From Acinetobacter guillouiae CIP 63.46 (lineage in GTDB: Bacteria > Pseudomonadota > Gammaproteobacteria > Pseudomonadales > Moraxellaceae): a stretch of 64,000 bases of DNA. How positions within the stretch are numbered: position 1 is the first letter of the stretch; every line of letters begins with the position of its first letter. The position numbers and the translations under genes were made by a program. The DNA is taken from contig NZ_KB849283.1 in assembly GCF_000368145.1 (NCBI RefSeq), positions 1,576,324-1,640,323 of the forward strand, read 5' to 3'. The notes under the pieces were generated by a model, which was not told where the DNA came from, searched no databases, and saw only the letters and a program-made list of their open reading frames with translations. Shown here piece after piece: positions 29,121 through 38,334 of this stretch.

Positions 29121-30443
29121 TTATACTGACTTTGCCATCAACGCTTCAATATCTTCAATCGACTTCACCACATTTTTAGTCAAGACCAAAGGACCCTGTT
29201 CAGTTGCAACCACATCATCTTCAATTCGGATACCAATACCACGCCATTTTGCATCCACTGTTTCATCATCAGGTGCAATATATAAACCTGGTTCTACAGT
29301 AACAACCATACCCTGCTCATAGCTACGCCATTGACCATTTTCATCTTTATATGCGCCAACATCATGCACATCCATACCGAGCCAATGCCCTGTACCATGC
29401 ATATAAAACTGACGATAGCGTTCAGACTCAATAATTTGCTCAACATCACCTTGCATAATGCCGAGGTTTACCAAACCTTCCACCATGATCCGTACTGCAA
29501 CATTATGCGGTTCTTTATAAGAATGACCGATTTGAATTGCATCAATCGCAGCAATTTGTGCATCTAAAATAATTTGATATAGCGCTTTTTGTTCAGGGCT
29601 AAACTTACCATTTACAGGAAAGGTACGGGTGATGTCTGAGGCATAGCATTCATACTCAGCAGCCGCATCAATCAACACCAAATCACCATCTTTTAAGGGT
29701 TGGTTGTTCTCAACATAATGTAAAATACAGCCATTTTTTCCCCCACCCACAATACTGTTATAGGCAGGTACACAACCATTCTGACCAAAGATATAATTCA
29801 ACTCAGCTTCTAAAGCATATTCCATCATGTCAGGATGAACTTTTTGCATGGCACGCGTATGCGCATCTGCACTGATATTTGAGGCGATTTGCATCAATTC
29901 AATTTCTTGAACCGACTTATGCAAACGCATTTCATCTAAAATTTGATCAAGTTGAATCAACTGCGCTGGAACGCCAAAACCACGTCCAGATTCATTGGCT
30001 TTGGTAATCCAAGTACTGACCTTGGCATCAAAATCTGCACGTTGACCAATACGATAAAATAATTTTTCTTTATTTAAAATTTTGGCAATAATTTCTTCGT
30101 CAAGCAGATCAATCGCATAAGCTTCATCTGCTTCATAATCATCGACTGCACCATCAATTCCGGCACGGTAACCATTCCAGATTTCCATCTCACGATTACG
30201 TTCACGACAGAACAAGCTATAGATATATTCCTCACCAGTTTCATCTGTTTCTATGACTGCAACTGCTTGTGGCTCTGCAAAACCGGTTAAATAGAAAAAG
30301 CTACTGTCCGCACGAAACTTATAATCAGCATCTCGGTTACGCATGACTTCTGGACTGGTTGAGATAATTGCAATGCTATTGGGACCCATTTGCTCAGCGA
30401 GGCGGTCACGACGTTCCTGAAAATCTGCTTGAGTTAATTTCAT
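29121..30443 (-). CDS. pepP: Xaa-Pro aminopeptidase PepP
   Basis: A 440-aa dinuclear metallopeptidase (M24B) that removes N-terminal residues preceding proline. The N-terminal AMP_N domain starts FQERRDRLAEQMGPNSIAII. Metal ligands are visible as VLIDAAAEYECYASDITRTF (two Asp), HGTGHWLGMDVHD (His), VTVEPGLY (Glu) and GIRIEDDVV (Glu). It belongs to the conserved ygfB-pepP-ubiH-ubiI order, but is separated from ubiH here by the accessory block. Confidence 0.96.
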   Translation of the reverse strand: MKLTQADFQERRDRLAEQMGPNSIAIISTSPEVMRNRDADYKFRADSSFFYLTGFAEPQAVAVIETDETGEEYIYSLFCRERNREMEIWNGYRAGIDGAVDDYEADEAYAIDLLDEEIIAKILNKEKLFYRIGQRADFDAKVSTWITKANESGRGFGVPAQLIQLDQILDEMRLHKSVQEIELMQIASNISADAHTRAMQKVHPDMMEYALEAELNYIFGQNGCVPAYNSIVGGGKNGCILHYVENNQPLKDGDLVLIDAAAEYECYASDITRTFPVNGKFSPEQKALYQIILDAQIAAIDAIQIGHSYKEPHNVAVRIMVEGLVNLGIMQGDVEQIIESERYRQFYMHGTGHWLGMDVHDVGAYKDENGQWRSYEQGMVVTVEPGLYIAPDDETVDAKWRGIGIRIEDDVVATEQGPLVLTKNVVKSIEDIEALMAKSV

Positions 30444-30764
30444 TCTCTATTCAGCTTGTATTTCAGATGATTAATTTGGAAGAAGCTTTAACTTACAATT
30501 ACGCTTAGATGAATGTAAATACTGATGACTCAATATTTGCATATTTTAAAATAATTTTATTATTTCTCTTGTTCTACGCTAAATCGCGACAATAGAACAA
30601 GGGAATCATTCCAAACTAAAAAATTTAACCCTTTACATCACTACTTTATTCAACTTCGATGTTTTCAAAGCGAATAAAAAGCACGGTAAAGGGAGCTGTA
30701 AAACCGACTACTCATCAAACATAGATGTTCTAAAGTTTAAGTTTCTTAGCTTTTTTTCTTAGTT
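30444..30764. other. 321-bp intergenic region with a 9-bp dyad
   Basis: Between ygfB and pepP. The only structure seen is the inverted repeat CTTGTTCTA (30568-30576) and TAGAACAAG (30593-30601), spaced by 16 nt. It may be an operator or a weak hairpin upstream of pepP. No ORF is supported. Confidence 0.5.
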
Positions 30765-31397
30765 TTAGCTTGGGCGATGTGGAGTAAACATCTCTACAAC
30801 ATTGTTACTTTCGGAAGCATCAATTGCCTGTTTCATTTTGCTATGAAAATTTTGCAATAGAGGGCTTTCTGACACTGGAACCTTTTTTCGTCCCATTGAT
30901 AATGACACAGGGATCAAGCGTACAAATTCATACAATTCAAGATAGCTTGCTTCACCTTCATCATCGTCATCTGATTCATCAAACTCAACAGATGCGACAT
31001 CTTGTAAACTTTCAATGAGCTCTTGCTCATCTGCGCGAATATGACCAGAAGCCAATCCAAAGCCAAGCACAACCCCTGCACACCAATCTGCCAGTGATTG
31101 TACACGCTCAGCCAATGTATGCTCGTCATCTGGAAGCATTGGAAGATAGTCTAAATCATCGTCTGAAAGCGCATGTGATACATCCTCTGCTTCCTCTGAC
31201 AATAGCGCAAGCGCTTCATCGTCTAATTTTGGCACATCAAGCGTAGATAAAATTTGTAACCATTCATCTCGAGTCGGAACTTCAGTAACACAAACTATAC
31301 CTGTCAGTAAGCCATGTAACTCACTCGGGCTTGAAATTTCCTCAATCCCCTCAAAATTTTGATTCCAATCTGACCAACCTGAAATATCGTCTTGCAT
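30765..31397 (-). CDS. ygfB: UPF0149 (YgfB) family protein
   Basis: About 210 aa, strongly acidic and helical. The family pattern is present: SSPSELHGLLTGIVC near the N-terminus, LPMLPDDEHTLAERVQSLADWCAGVVLGFGLA in the centre, LYEFVRLIPVSL near the end. In other species YgfB influences stress and antibiotic response regulation, but its biochemical role is not settled. Start chosen at ATG 31397; an in-frame TTG lies 12 nt further upstream. Upstream of pepP as in E. coli, divergent from the zapA operon. Confidence 0.92.
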   Translation of the reverse strand: MQDDISGWSDWNQNFEGIEEISSPSELHGLLTGIVCVTEVPTRDEWLQILSTLDVPKLDDEALALLSEEAEDVSHALSDDDLDYLPMLPDDEHTLAERVQSLADWCAGVVLGFGLASGHIRADEQELIESLQDVASVEFDESDDDDEGEASYLELYEFVRLIPVSLSMGRKKVPVSESPLLQNFHSKMKQAIDASESNNVVEMFTPHRPS

Positions 31398-31461
31398 TCG
31401 TTTATCCAATCTCTATACTTCTGTATATATTACCTTTGATTGCAAATCTGTGCGACCCGTT

Positions 31462-32013
31462 ATGTTAGAACAATTACAGCGTCTACAGACGCATATTGGT
31501 GTTTTAAAAACACGAATTGAAACTGTTGAGAAAGAAAATGCATCGCTGTTAAAAGAAAAGGATAACAGCGAAGAGCAATCTCATGCTCAAATTAGCCATA
31601 AAAATAGCATTATCACCCAAAAACAAGATGAAATTGATACGCTCACTGAGCAACTCTCTCAGTTACAAAATCAGTTTCAACAGCTCAATACAGATGCCAC
31701 ATCTTTAGCAGAGCGTTATGGGCGTTTGGAAAAAAGCTGTACCGATTTAAAAAATCGTTTTCAGGAAATTTTGGCTGAACGTAATGAATTACGTGTGGTT
31801 AAAGAAAAAATGGCAAATGAACAACGCCATCACTTACAAGACATCAAAGGTCTTCAAGATGAGCGTGAACGTTTAATTCAAAAAAATGAACATGCCAAAA
31901 CAAAAGTGGAAGCCATTATTCAACGTCTTTCGATTTTAGGGACTGAACAAGATCATCATGCGCAAGAAATCCAACAGCTTGCTCATCCATCAGAGTCTAA
32001 CGAGGAAGTATGA
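31462..32013 (+). CDS. Coiled-coil protein upstream of zapA (ZapB-like)
   Basis: About 183 aa, almost entirely a coiled coil from residue 1 (LEQLQRLQTHIGVLKTRIE) to about 160, rich in Glu, Gln and Lys. No signal peptide or membrane segment. It overlaps zapA by 4 nt (ATGA), so the two should be made together. In Pseudomonas a much shorter ZapB-like coiled-coil gene precedes zapA, so a role at the division ring is a reasonable inference; the extra length is unusual. Start ATG 31462; the frame opens at a GTG at 31450. Confidence 0.7.
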   Translation: MLEQLQRLQTHIGVLKTRIETVEKENASLLKEKDNSEEQSHAQISHKNSIITQKQDEIDTLTEQLSQLQNQFQQLNTDATSLAERYGRLEKSCTDLKNRFQEILAERNELRVVKEKMANEQRHHLQDIKGLQDERERLIQKNEHAKTKVEAIIQRLSILGTEQDHHAQEIQQLAHPSESNEEV

Positions 32014-32300
32014 GTATGTCTGAACATGTGACTGTAGAATTACGCTTAATCGAACAAAGTTTCCGTTTAGGCACCACAACAGATAAACAACCAGAACTTG
32101 AACGTGCTGGTCGACTTTTAAATGAAAAGTTTCAAGAATTTCGCCGTAAAGCCCCCAATGTTGAACATAATAAATTGGTGATCATGGTGGCTTTAGAATT
32201 GATGCAAGAAGTTTTAGCCATGAATAAATCGTTACAAGAATATGCACAATGCGAACGTTTATTAGCGACCATGTTAGAAGATGTTGAAAAAGCGGGATAA
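32010..32300 (+). CDS. zapA: Cell division protein ZapA
   Basis: A 96-aa protein. VTVELRLIEQSFRLGTT at the N-terminus is the beta-strand head, followed by LERAGRLLNEKFQEFRRKA and a C-terminal helix (HNKLVIMVALELMQEVL). ZapA bundles FtsZ filaments at the septum. ATG 32010 has GAGGA 5 nt upstream. 6S RNA follows, the same order as ygfE(zapA)-ssrS in E. coli. Confidence 0.93.
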   Translation: MSMSEHVTVELRLIEQSFRLGTTTDKQPELERAGRLLNEKFQEFRRKAPNVEHNKLVIMVALELMQEVLAMNKSLQEYAQCERLLATMLEDVEKAG

Positions 32301-32313
32301 ACCGCTTTTTTTT
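32292..32313 (+). terminator. Intrinsic terminator overlapping the zapA stop codon
   Basis: Stem GCGG/CCGC (extended by flanking A and T pairs) with the TAA stop codon in the loop, followed by a T8 run. It separates zapA from the 6S RNA gene. Confidence 0.85.
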
Positions 32314-32402
32314 CGTGCAATTGATTGGTTTTTTTATACTGTATTTATAAATTATGAGCATTGGTGATTTGCCACAATCCCCAAATTATGTATACTTAAT
32401 AT

Positions 32403-32580
32403 AACTCTAGGGTGTTCGCCAGTACGTCTATTCCCCTGCCGATACTTAAACTTATGGATGTGTTCTGTATATTTTGAGTGTATGCCCACCTTGAGTGGGA
32501 AACCCATTAAGTGTACGTCGCGTCCACCTTGAACTCATCGGGTTCAGGGTAACGACCATGCAGCGGCATCTCTGGAGTGT
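32403..32580 (+). ncRNA. ssrS: 6S RNA (ssrS)
   Basis: About 176 nt directly downstream of zapA. Recognisable conserved pieces in order: GTTCGCC near the 5' end, CCCCTGCCGATA, a central bulge region, CCACCTTGAACTCATCGGGT, TTCAGGGTAACGACC, and GCAGCGGCATCTCTGGAGTG closing the terminal stem with ACTCTAG at the 5' end. 6S RNA binds sigma-70 RNA polymerase as a promoter mimic in stationary phase. Exact ends are estimated from the closing stem. Confidence 0.93.
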
Positions 32581-32717
32581 TTTATTTTTAAATCATCATA
32601 AGATAAAAATTATAAATATATGTTGTAATATGCCTTTGATTCCATTTCCAAAAATATAGCCCTGATAGATCATAATGGAATAACAATCTATTCTCTTTGA
32701 TCCACCTTATAAGCTGA

Positions 32718-33044
32718 TTAAGTCGGATCTACAGCATCATTCAAAAACTCAACTGATTCCAAACATAACTTTTCCCATTCAGCTGAAAATTCCTCTTCCG
32801 CTTTTTGTTTACCTAAATTTGTAGCATATACAGGTTTTGATTCTGCATCAGCAATGATGACTTCTAAATTTTTTGCATTATTACTTAGTTCGCCTTTTAA
32901 ATTAAATGCCATATTTAAATCAACACCAAACTGCCTTAACTGCATGATCATTCCAGCACTTTCTGCAATAATTTTGCAGTGATCTATTTGATTTGCATAA
33001 ATTTCCGGGCTAAATGATATAAGCAATAAAATTCTCAATTTCAT
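32718..33044 (-). CDS. Small exported protein of unknown function
   Basis: About 108 aa. Start ATG 33044 chosen for AAGGA 8 nt upstream; the frame stays open to 33098. A short signal peptide (MKLRILLLISFSPEIYA) is followed by a helical mature part with one Cys in DHCKIIAES and one in EKLCLESVEF, possibly a disulfide. No family recognised. It stands alone, downstream of and opposite to the 6S RNA gene. Confidence 0.65.
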   Translation of the reverse strand: MKLRILLLISFSPEIYANQIDHCKIIAESAGMIMQLRQFGVDLNMAFNLKGELSNNAKNLEVIIADAESKPVYATNLGKQKAEEEFSAEWEKLCLESVEFLNDAVDPT

Positions 33045-33585
33045 TTTTATAGTCCTTAGAATTTTTCTAATTACATTGATTATATGCATAGAGATCATCT
33101 AGCGCCATGCTTCCAAACGATCTATTAAAATCACAAACATCATCGTTTATGCACGATATGAATTAGATATTTATTTTTATTGAAGAGTATAATTTCTTTT
33201 TCATTATTCTATTAAAACCCATAAATCTGCATCATCAAACTTCCCATCCACTAGAGCTAAAATATCGCTATGCCCTATACAAGCTCGATACTTCAAACTT
33301 ATGTTACTACCTCTGAATTGCTATAAATCATCTAAGCCTAAGAAAAATATAGAAACAATACCAATCCAAGCGTAATCAAAGATATGATTAACCATACATT
33401 TATACAATTAAAGCTTTTGATGAAATTCCACATTTTGCTATCCCTTAGAAATGGCTAAGGAATTCTACTTTTTTGGGTTTAATTTAAAAATTATAAATTA
33501 GTCTGAGCTACAAAAAATTCGACTGTACAACAAGTATTTAAATATATAGTAATTATCCCAAGATATTCATTTAAACACCTAATAT
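33045..33585. other. AT-rich intergenic region, no gene seen
   Basis: About 540 bp between two small exported-protein genes. No ORF with a ribosome site, no strong hairpin and no recognisable repeat was found. Confidence 0.5.
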
Positions 33586-34062
33586 CTATAGACATTCTTT
33601 ATAACTCATTGTAAAACTTTTCAAAAACTCACCTTTAGCATTATTTAATTGATAAACAATATTGCCTTGTGTTGTTTTTTTAAATACTTCAGACTCAAAT
33701 AAATCACTTTTACTACAGATGTTGTTTTTGTTCAGATTTTTATATTTGTTTTCATCAAATTTCTCGGTTAGATCTTCTGTAGACTCAATCCCCTTTAAAT
33801 CAGATACAAGCAACAATCCATTGCTAGTTAACCTAATTCTAGAAATGTTTGTTAAATCATCTGATTGATTGGGCTTAATGTTCGAAAAATTGTGATTAAT
33901 CACTTTGACTAAGCCATTGTACAGTTCGAGATTAATGATATTGAATTGATCATCAACTGCACCAACTTGCAAAAAAGGTTCGTCTAATGGGCTCTGCGCT
34001 TTCAATTCAGAACACAGTAAAAAACTGAATATAAACAATAAATATCGCAACTTGGTTCTCCT
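33586..34062 (-). CDS. Small exported hypothetical protein
   Basis: About 158 aa from ATG 34062, preceded by GGA. The signal peptide MRRTKLRYLLFIFSFLLCSELKA is followed by a mature domain (SPLDEPFLQVGAVDDQFNII ... GNIVYQLNNAKGEFLKSFTM) ending in YKECL. One Cys near the middle (NNICSK) and one at the end could pair. No known family recognised. The frame extends to 34104 without a better start. Confidence 0.6.
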   Translation of the reverse strand, partial: RRTKLRYLLFIFSFLLCSELKAQSPLDEPFLQVGAVDDQFNIINLELYNGLVKVINHNFSNIKPNQSDDLTNISRIRLTSNGLLLVSDLKGIESTEDLTEKFDENKYKNLNKNNICSKSDLFESEVFKKTTQGNIVYQLNNAKGEFLKSFTMSYKECL

Positions 34063-34253
34063 CATCAACAATCCAGCCGTTGAAGTAAAACACTGCAAAT
34101 ACAAGTTTAAGTTAATATATAACGATTGCTAGATTCACTATACCTATAAACGGTCACAAACTTGTTGGTACTCACTGCCTATAACCCTCCTTTATCCATC
34201 AAAAGAAAAAGTGAGATAACGGCATAGGTTCAAAATTAATTCTTTCAAATACT

Positions 34254-34278
34254 AAAAAGCTCATCTTTCGATGAGCTT
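34254..34278 (-). terminator. Intrinsic terminator of the small membrane protein gene
   Basis: Hairpin AAGCTCATC-TTTC-GATGAGCTT; on the minus strand it is followed by a T-run, right after the stop codon of the 34290-34505 gene. Confidence 0.85.
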
Positions 34279-34289
34279 AGATCTAAAAA

Positions 34290-34505
34290 TTATGAGTTGT
34301 TCCACTCACTAGATTGAACACCCAACTCATCATCACCCGTCATCAGAACTGCTGTTAAAATTGGAACTGCTAAAATAACAGGGAAAAGCACAATCCATAG
34401 ATCAATGGATAGCTGATTCGAAAAAACAAAATGAATCACGATCGCGATTAAAGCCAGTATTCCAAACAAAATACTTGCGAATCGAGTGGCAAATTTTAAA
34501 AGCAT
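34290..34505 (-). CDS. Small two-helix membrane protein
   Basis: A 71-aa protein with two hydrophobic segments (about residues 5-28, ILFGILALIAIVIHFVF, and 33-55, DLWIVLFPVILAVPILTAVL) and an acidic C-terminal tail (TGDDELGVQSSEW). Start ATG preceded by AAGGGGAA, a strong ribosome site, and it has its own terminator, so it is very likely a real gene. Function unknown. Confidence 0.75.
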   Translation of the reverse strand: MLLKFATRFASILFGILALIAIVIHFVFSNQLSIDLWIVLFPVILAVPILTAVLMTGDDELGVQSSEWNNS

Positions 34506-34836
34506 TTTTTATTCCCCTTGTAATTAAAAATTTTTACTCTATTTACTCTCATAGTTATGTCCTATTTTTAGAAATTAAGCAAAGTACTTTGAGATAAAAC
34601 AGCCTCTCTTTTGAGGTATATTTACAAAAACCATAAAAAATATATGGATTTCTATAAAACTTAGCACTTTTTGTAGTTTTTATCTTTTTCCTTATGTCTG
34701 TTATGAATGAAAAGTTCGCTTTTAAGTGATTAGATTTTCTCTTCAGATAGCTTGATATAGGCAAATAAGTTGAATTCCAGAATGAACTCTTTTTAGCCAA
34801 GCTTTTTGCGACTTTTCGAAATCGACATAATGAAAA

Positions 34837-35745
34837 TCAATAGCTTGATGGATCACGAATCATATTGATCAACGCCTTAAGTGTAGTGGATACATGACGA
34901 TAGCCAGGATAATAAAGGCTAAGACCACGATACACTGGGCTAAAGTTTTCCAAAACAATACTTAATTGCTGATTTTCCACAGCATTTTCCACCAAATGAT
35001 CAGGTACAAATGCGATACCAATACCATCTATTGCAGCGTCAACCATTAATGTTTGATCTGTAAGTGTTAATGGCCCTTTGACATCTATCTTTTCAATAAT
35101 GCCATTCATATCAAATTCCCAGCGAAAAATTAAGCCACTATCAAAACGGAAACGAATGCAATCATGTTCATAAAGATCATGCGGAACAAGTGGTGTAGAA
35201 TTTTTTAATAAATAGTCTGGGGATGCAACAGCAACAAAGCGTGCGGTTTCAGTCAAACGGATTGCTACCATTTCTTTAGGTATATCGTCTGCAAGGCGTA
35301 TGCCTGCATCAAAATTTTCCTCAACGATATTGGTTAATTTACCATCACAAACAATATCTAAATGAACCAATGGATAGTGTTGTAAGAACTTTTTAAGAAT
35401 GGGTTTTAAAACCAGTCTAACCGCCCCTTCACTGGCATTGATTCTAAGTACACCACTCGGCTGATCTCTAAAATCATCTAAATGATTTAGCGCATTTGAA
35501 ATATTTTCCATGGATGGTCGAAGTGAATGAACCAATTGGATTCCGGCATCAGTCAAAGAAACACTGCGTGTGGTTCGATTAAAAAGCCGAACATTTAAGC
35601 GGCTTTCCAAACCTTTTATGGCATGACTAATTGCTGAAGGTGTGACGTTTAACTCAACCGAAGCTGCACGGAAGTTTCGATGAGAGGCCACAGATAAAAA
35701 AATTGTTAAAGCAAAGAGTTCACCGCTTTTCAATTGATGAGCCAT
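34837..35745 (-). CDS. LysR-family transcriptional regulator
   Basis: About 302 aa. N-terminal helix-turn-helix: FLSVASHRNFRAASVELNVTPSAISHAIKGLESRLNVRLFNRTTRSVSLT (residues about 15-65), then a substrate-binding domain with INASEGAVRLVLKPIL and DAGIRLADDIPKEMVAIRL. Start ATG 35745 (MAHQLKSGELFALT) chosen because the family domain begins there. It is divergent from the alpha/beta hydrolase at 35843, its probable target, with a 97-bp shared promoter region. Confidence 0.9.
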   Translation of the reverse strand: MAHQLKSGELFALTIFLSVASHRNFRAASVELNVTPSAISHAIKGLESRLNVRLFNRTTRSVSLTDAGIQLVHSLRPSMENISNALNHLDDFRDQPSGVLRINASEGAVRLVLKPILKKFLQHYPLVHLDIVCDGKLTNIVEENFDAGIRLADDIPKEMVAIRLTETARFVAVASPDYLLKNSTPLVPHDLYEHDCIRFRFDSGLIFRWEFDMNGIIEKIDVKGPLTLTDQTLMVDAAIDGIGIAFVPDHLVENAVENQQLSIVLENFSPVYRGLSLYYPGYRHVSTTLKALINMIRDPSSY

Positions 35746-35842
35746 TTTCACTATTCTATAAAGTTTTATGAGATTGTTCTCAATAATATATTTATATAGG
35801 CTGAATGGGTACTCAAAATTAATGACGATAAGGAAAATTACA

Positions 35843-36820
35843 ATGCCCAAACATGGTAACTATGCTGTAGAAAAAATAGCATTTGATTCACATGGTGATG
35901 CAGTGGTTGGCGATTTATATAAGCCAAATACCGATGGAAAACTCCCCGCTGTTATTATTCTTGGGCCATATTCTTTTCAAAAAGAACAGGCACCCACTCA
36001 GTATGCGACACGTTTAGCAGATGAAGGCTTTATCACCCTCGCATTTGATCCAAGAACTGTTGGTGAGAGCCAAGGCATGCCACGTCGCCTTGAAAATCCC
36101 AAAATGAAAAACGAAGATGTCATTGCTGCAATTGATTACATCTTTACCCGTAACGATGTCGATACCGATAAAATATTTCTATTAGGGGTTTGCCAAGGTG
36201 GACCTGAAATGCTGGATATCGCGTCTTATGAAGCACGTGTCAAAGCCGTTGTTTCTGTTACTGGATATTATCGAGATAGAGAAACTGATTTATTTATGCT
36301 TGCAGCAGGTGTTACAGAAAATCCATTTGATATTGAATCAGCACCAACGATCGAAGAATTAGAAGCCTTATTAGCGATCCGTTTAAAGAAAGCACAGGAT
36401 GCCAAAGTTCTTTACGAAACAACGGGGGAAGTTATCTACCAGCCACTCGTATCGCCAGACCTCGGTGATCGCGTCAAAGGCTCGAATGCTGGTTTACCTG
36501 GTCCAATTATATGGAGCTGGTATGGAGCATGGACGCTAAAAAACTGGGAGAATCGCTACGCAATTATGAGTGATCTTGATCATTTTTCTTATTCAACTGT
36601 AGCTGGCGTTGCAAAACTAAAGAAACCCGCGCTTATCATTCATTCGGATACCTGTATGAATCCAGCAGCGGCTCGACGTCATTTTGATTCAATTCCAACA
36701 TCAGATAAAAAGCTTATCTGGGAAAATGGAACCAATCATTTCCAGTATTACGAGCAACCCGATATTGTAGATAGAACAGTTGCACATGCGGCAGATTGGT
36801 TTTATCAACATCAAAATTAA
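35843..36820 (+). CDS. Alpha/beta hydrolase with a Cys nucleophile elbow (YcjY/DLH-like)
   Basis: A 325-aa hydrolase starting MPKHGNYAVEKIAFDSHGD, AAGGA 8 nt upstream. Motifs: LPAVIILGPYSFQKEQ near the oxyanion hole, FDPRTVGESQG, the elbow FLLGVCQGGPEML (about residues 113-125), IIHSDTCMNP with the acid, and NGTNHFQYYEQ with the catalytic His. The elbow has Cys where esterases have Ser, as in dienelactone hydrolase, so a thiol nucleophile is likely. Substrate unknown; control by the divergent LysR protein is inferred. Confidence 0.8.
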   Translation: MPKHGNYAVEKIAFDSHGDAVVGDLYKPNTDGKLPAVIILGPYSFQKEQAPTQYATRLADEGFITLAFDPRTVGESQGMPRRLENPKMKNEDVIAAIDYIFTRNDVDTDKIFLLGVCQGGPEMLDIASYEARVKAVVSVTGYYRDRETDLFMLAAGVTENPFDIESAPTIEELEALLAIRLKKAQDAKVLYETTGEVIYQPLVSPDLGDRVKGSNAGLPGPIIWSWYGAWTLKNWENRYAIMSDLDHFSYSTVAGVAKLKKPALIIHSDTCMNPAAARRHFDSIPTSDKKLIWENGTNHFQYYEQPDIVDRTVAHAADWFYQHQN

Positions 36821-36910
36821 GATCAAATAGCTTTAGTCGGATATGAAAGATAATCCTTTTAATGCTGCATCGACAATCAACTAAGCGTGATTAAGTTTTG
36901 TATGGACAAC

Positions 36911-36959
36911 TCCCTCCTTTCACAAAGGTGAGAAGTCGTCACTTTGCAAAGGGCAAGGA
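36911..36959 (+). repeat. Intergenic hairpin repeat, copy 1
   Basis: Sequence starting TCCCTCCTTTCACAAAGGTG and ending GGGCAAGG. It aligns with the reverse complement of 58251-58297 over nearly 50 bp, sharing ACAAAGGTGAGAAGT. The unit can fold on itself through its CCTCC/GGAGG-type ends in copy 2. No gene lies in 36821-37052. Confidence 0.7.
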
Positions 36960-37052
36960 TTTAAAAATTCTTTATCATTTCCTTGCCGGCCTAGACAGCA
37001 TCTTTTCAGTGTCCGTTTCTACCTTAAGTTTTACGATTGCCGTATCCATATT

Positions 37053-37078
37053 AAAAAACCACCGAATCGGTGGTTTTT
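37053..37078 (-). terminator. Intrinsic terminator downstream of the 37087-37239 gene
   Basis: Hairpin AACCACCGA/TCGGTGGTT with A6 and T5 runs, so it may act on both strands between the two convergent genes. Confidence 0.88.
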
Positions 37079-37086
37079 CATTAAAA

Positions 37087-37239
37087 TTAATGTACTGCTT
37101 CTGCTGAAGACTCTTTATGATCATCATCTTTGGTTTTGGCTAAACTTTTACCCTTGGTTTTTTGAGGATTATTTTTATGTGACTGATAGTAGCAAGCAAT
37201 TGCAATTCCAGTCCCTAATAATGCTACGGTCTTTAACAT
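37087..37239 (-). CDS. Small membrane-anchored protein of unknown function
   Basis: A 50-aa protein: MLKTVALLGTGIAIACYYQS is an N-terminal hydrophobic anchor, followed by a Lys/Asp/His-rich soluble tail (NNPQKTKGKSLAKTKDDDHK). Start chosen at ATG 37239 with GAGG 7 nt upstream; earlier in-frame starts at 37251 and 37284 are less convincing. It has its own terminator. No family recognised. Confidence 0.6.
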   Translation of the reverse strand: MLKTVALLGTGIAIACYYQSHKNNPQKTKGKSLAKTKDDDHKESSAEAVH

Positions 37240-37606
37240 GATATACCTCATACTGAATTGAATAACGTCTATTAGGAATAACATTAAATTTCTAATAAAG
37301 TATTTCGATATGTGAGTTATGCAAGTTTATGTGAAGCTTTATTACATTTGATTTCAAAGATTCAGATAAATCATCTAAATTTCAGTGTTATGGCTGATTT
37401 AAAGTATTTCGGTATTTAACCAAACAGTCACATGGTAAGTTTTTATTATGAGATTTTAATTCCAGCTTAATCATTCTAAAACCATCTAATATTCATCAAT
37501 CAACACTGATCAAAAATCCTTCCTTAATTTTCAATATCTTTTATATTCGTTCAGCCATATAAAAAGCCCATCTTACGATGAGCTTTTCTAAAACATTGAT
37601 TACGAT
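37240..37606. other. Intergenic region, nothing recognised apart from a terminator
   Basis: AT-rich sequence without a supported ORF. The last 46 bp hold the terminator of the next minus-strand gene at 37561-37587. Confidence 0.5.
37561..37587 (-). terminator. Intrinsic terminator of the 37607-37828 gene
   Basis: Hairpin AAAGCCCATC-TTAC-GATGAGCTTT with one mismatch and flanking A and T runs. The stem resembles that at 34254-34278. Confidence 0.75.
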
Positions 37607-37828
37607 TTATATCGCAATACGATAAAGTTGATTTTGATTAAGATAGAAAGATGAACCATCAATATTAAATTGACGATCGTCACCAGATTCTAATTCAATC
37701 TTTTTCCCTACTTCGACCCAACTCATACCAGTACGGTTGCTTTGTTGTCTTTTTAAAGGAACGATCTTTACGCGAATTTCATCGCCATTTACTGCAGAGG
37801 CTATTGTCCAGCCATTTAAAATATTCAT
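37607..37828 (-). CDS. Small cytoplasmic hypothetical protein
   Basis: About 73 aa starting MNILNGWTIASAVNGDEIRV. Predominantly beta-strand-like: DEIRVKIVPLKRQQSNRTGM, then WVEVGKKIELESGDDRQFNI, ending LNQNQLYRIAI. No signal or membrane segment, no known family. Start ATG 37828 is preceded only by GAGTG; the upstream extension to 37888 looks like non-coding sequence. The terminator just after the stop supports a real transcript. Confidence 0.55.
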   Translation of the reverse strand: MNILNGWTIASAVNGDEIRVKIVPLKRQQSNRTGMSWVEVGKKIELESGDDRQFNIDGSSFYLNQNQLYRIAI

Positions 37829-38334
37829 TTTTTCACTCAATTGTTTTGAGCTTTTGCAAACAGAGAAGTATTTAACTATTAAGACCAACAGATATATTTT
37901 TGGAACTAACGATAAGAAGGCATCTAACCTTAATTTAAACTTTTGATATTTACATCAGCTTGATATTGCAGAAGTCAGAGTTGAAGCCAACCTTCAAGTC
38001 TTGCTTATATATTAAGCACATCTGCTTTAGTATTTTTCATAGTACGCTAATTTAACAGATTATGCAACTTAAATAACATTTGATTATTTTAAATTAAAAG
38101 TTCCTATTTATAAAATCGATTTGTGATGTTTATGTACAGGCCTATATTTAGAGATTATTTATATCACCATTTAAAACAAGACAATACAAATATTTGATAT
38201 TTTTATAAATATATTTTGTCGATATAAACTCAGTTTAGCCAACATATCTCCACATATGGCTTTCACAACTACCTTAGTGTAAGTGGATTAAAAGACTATT
38301 ATCCAGACTCACTTAACAATTTGAGAAGATTATA
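37829..38334. other. Intergenic region, no feature recognised
   Basis: Roughly 500 bp of AT-rich sequence between divergent small genes. No ORF with a ribosome site and no strong hairpin was found. Confidence 0.5.

Noticed and set aside
34555..34800. 81-aa minus-strand ORF (Lys/Tyr/Phe-rich)
   Set aside because: Low-complexity AT-rich composition, no ribosome site, no terminator and no family resemblance; more likely chance.
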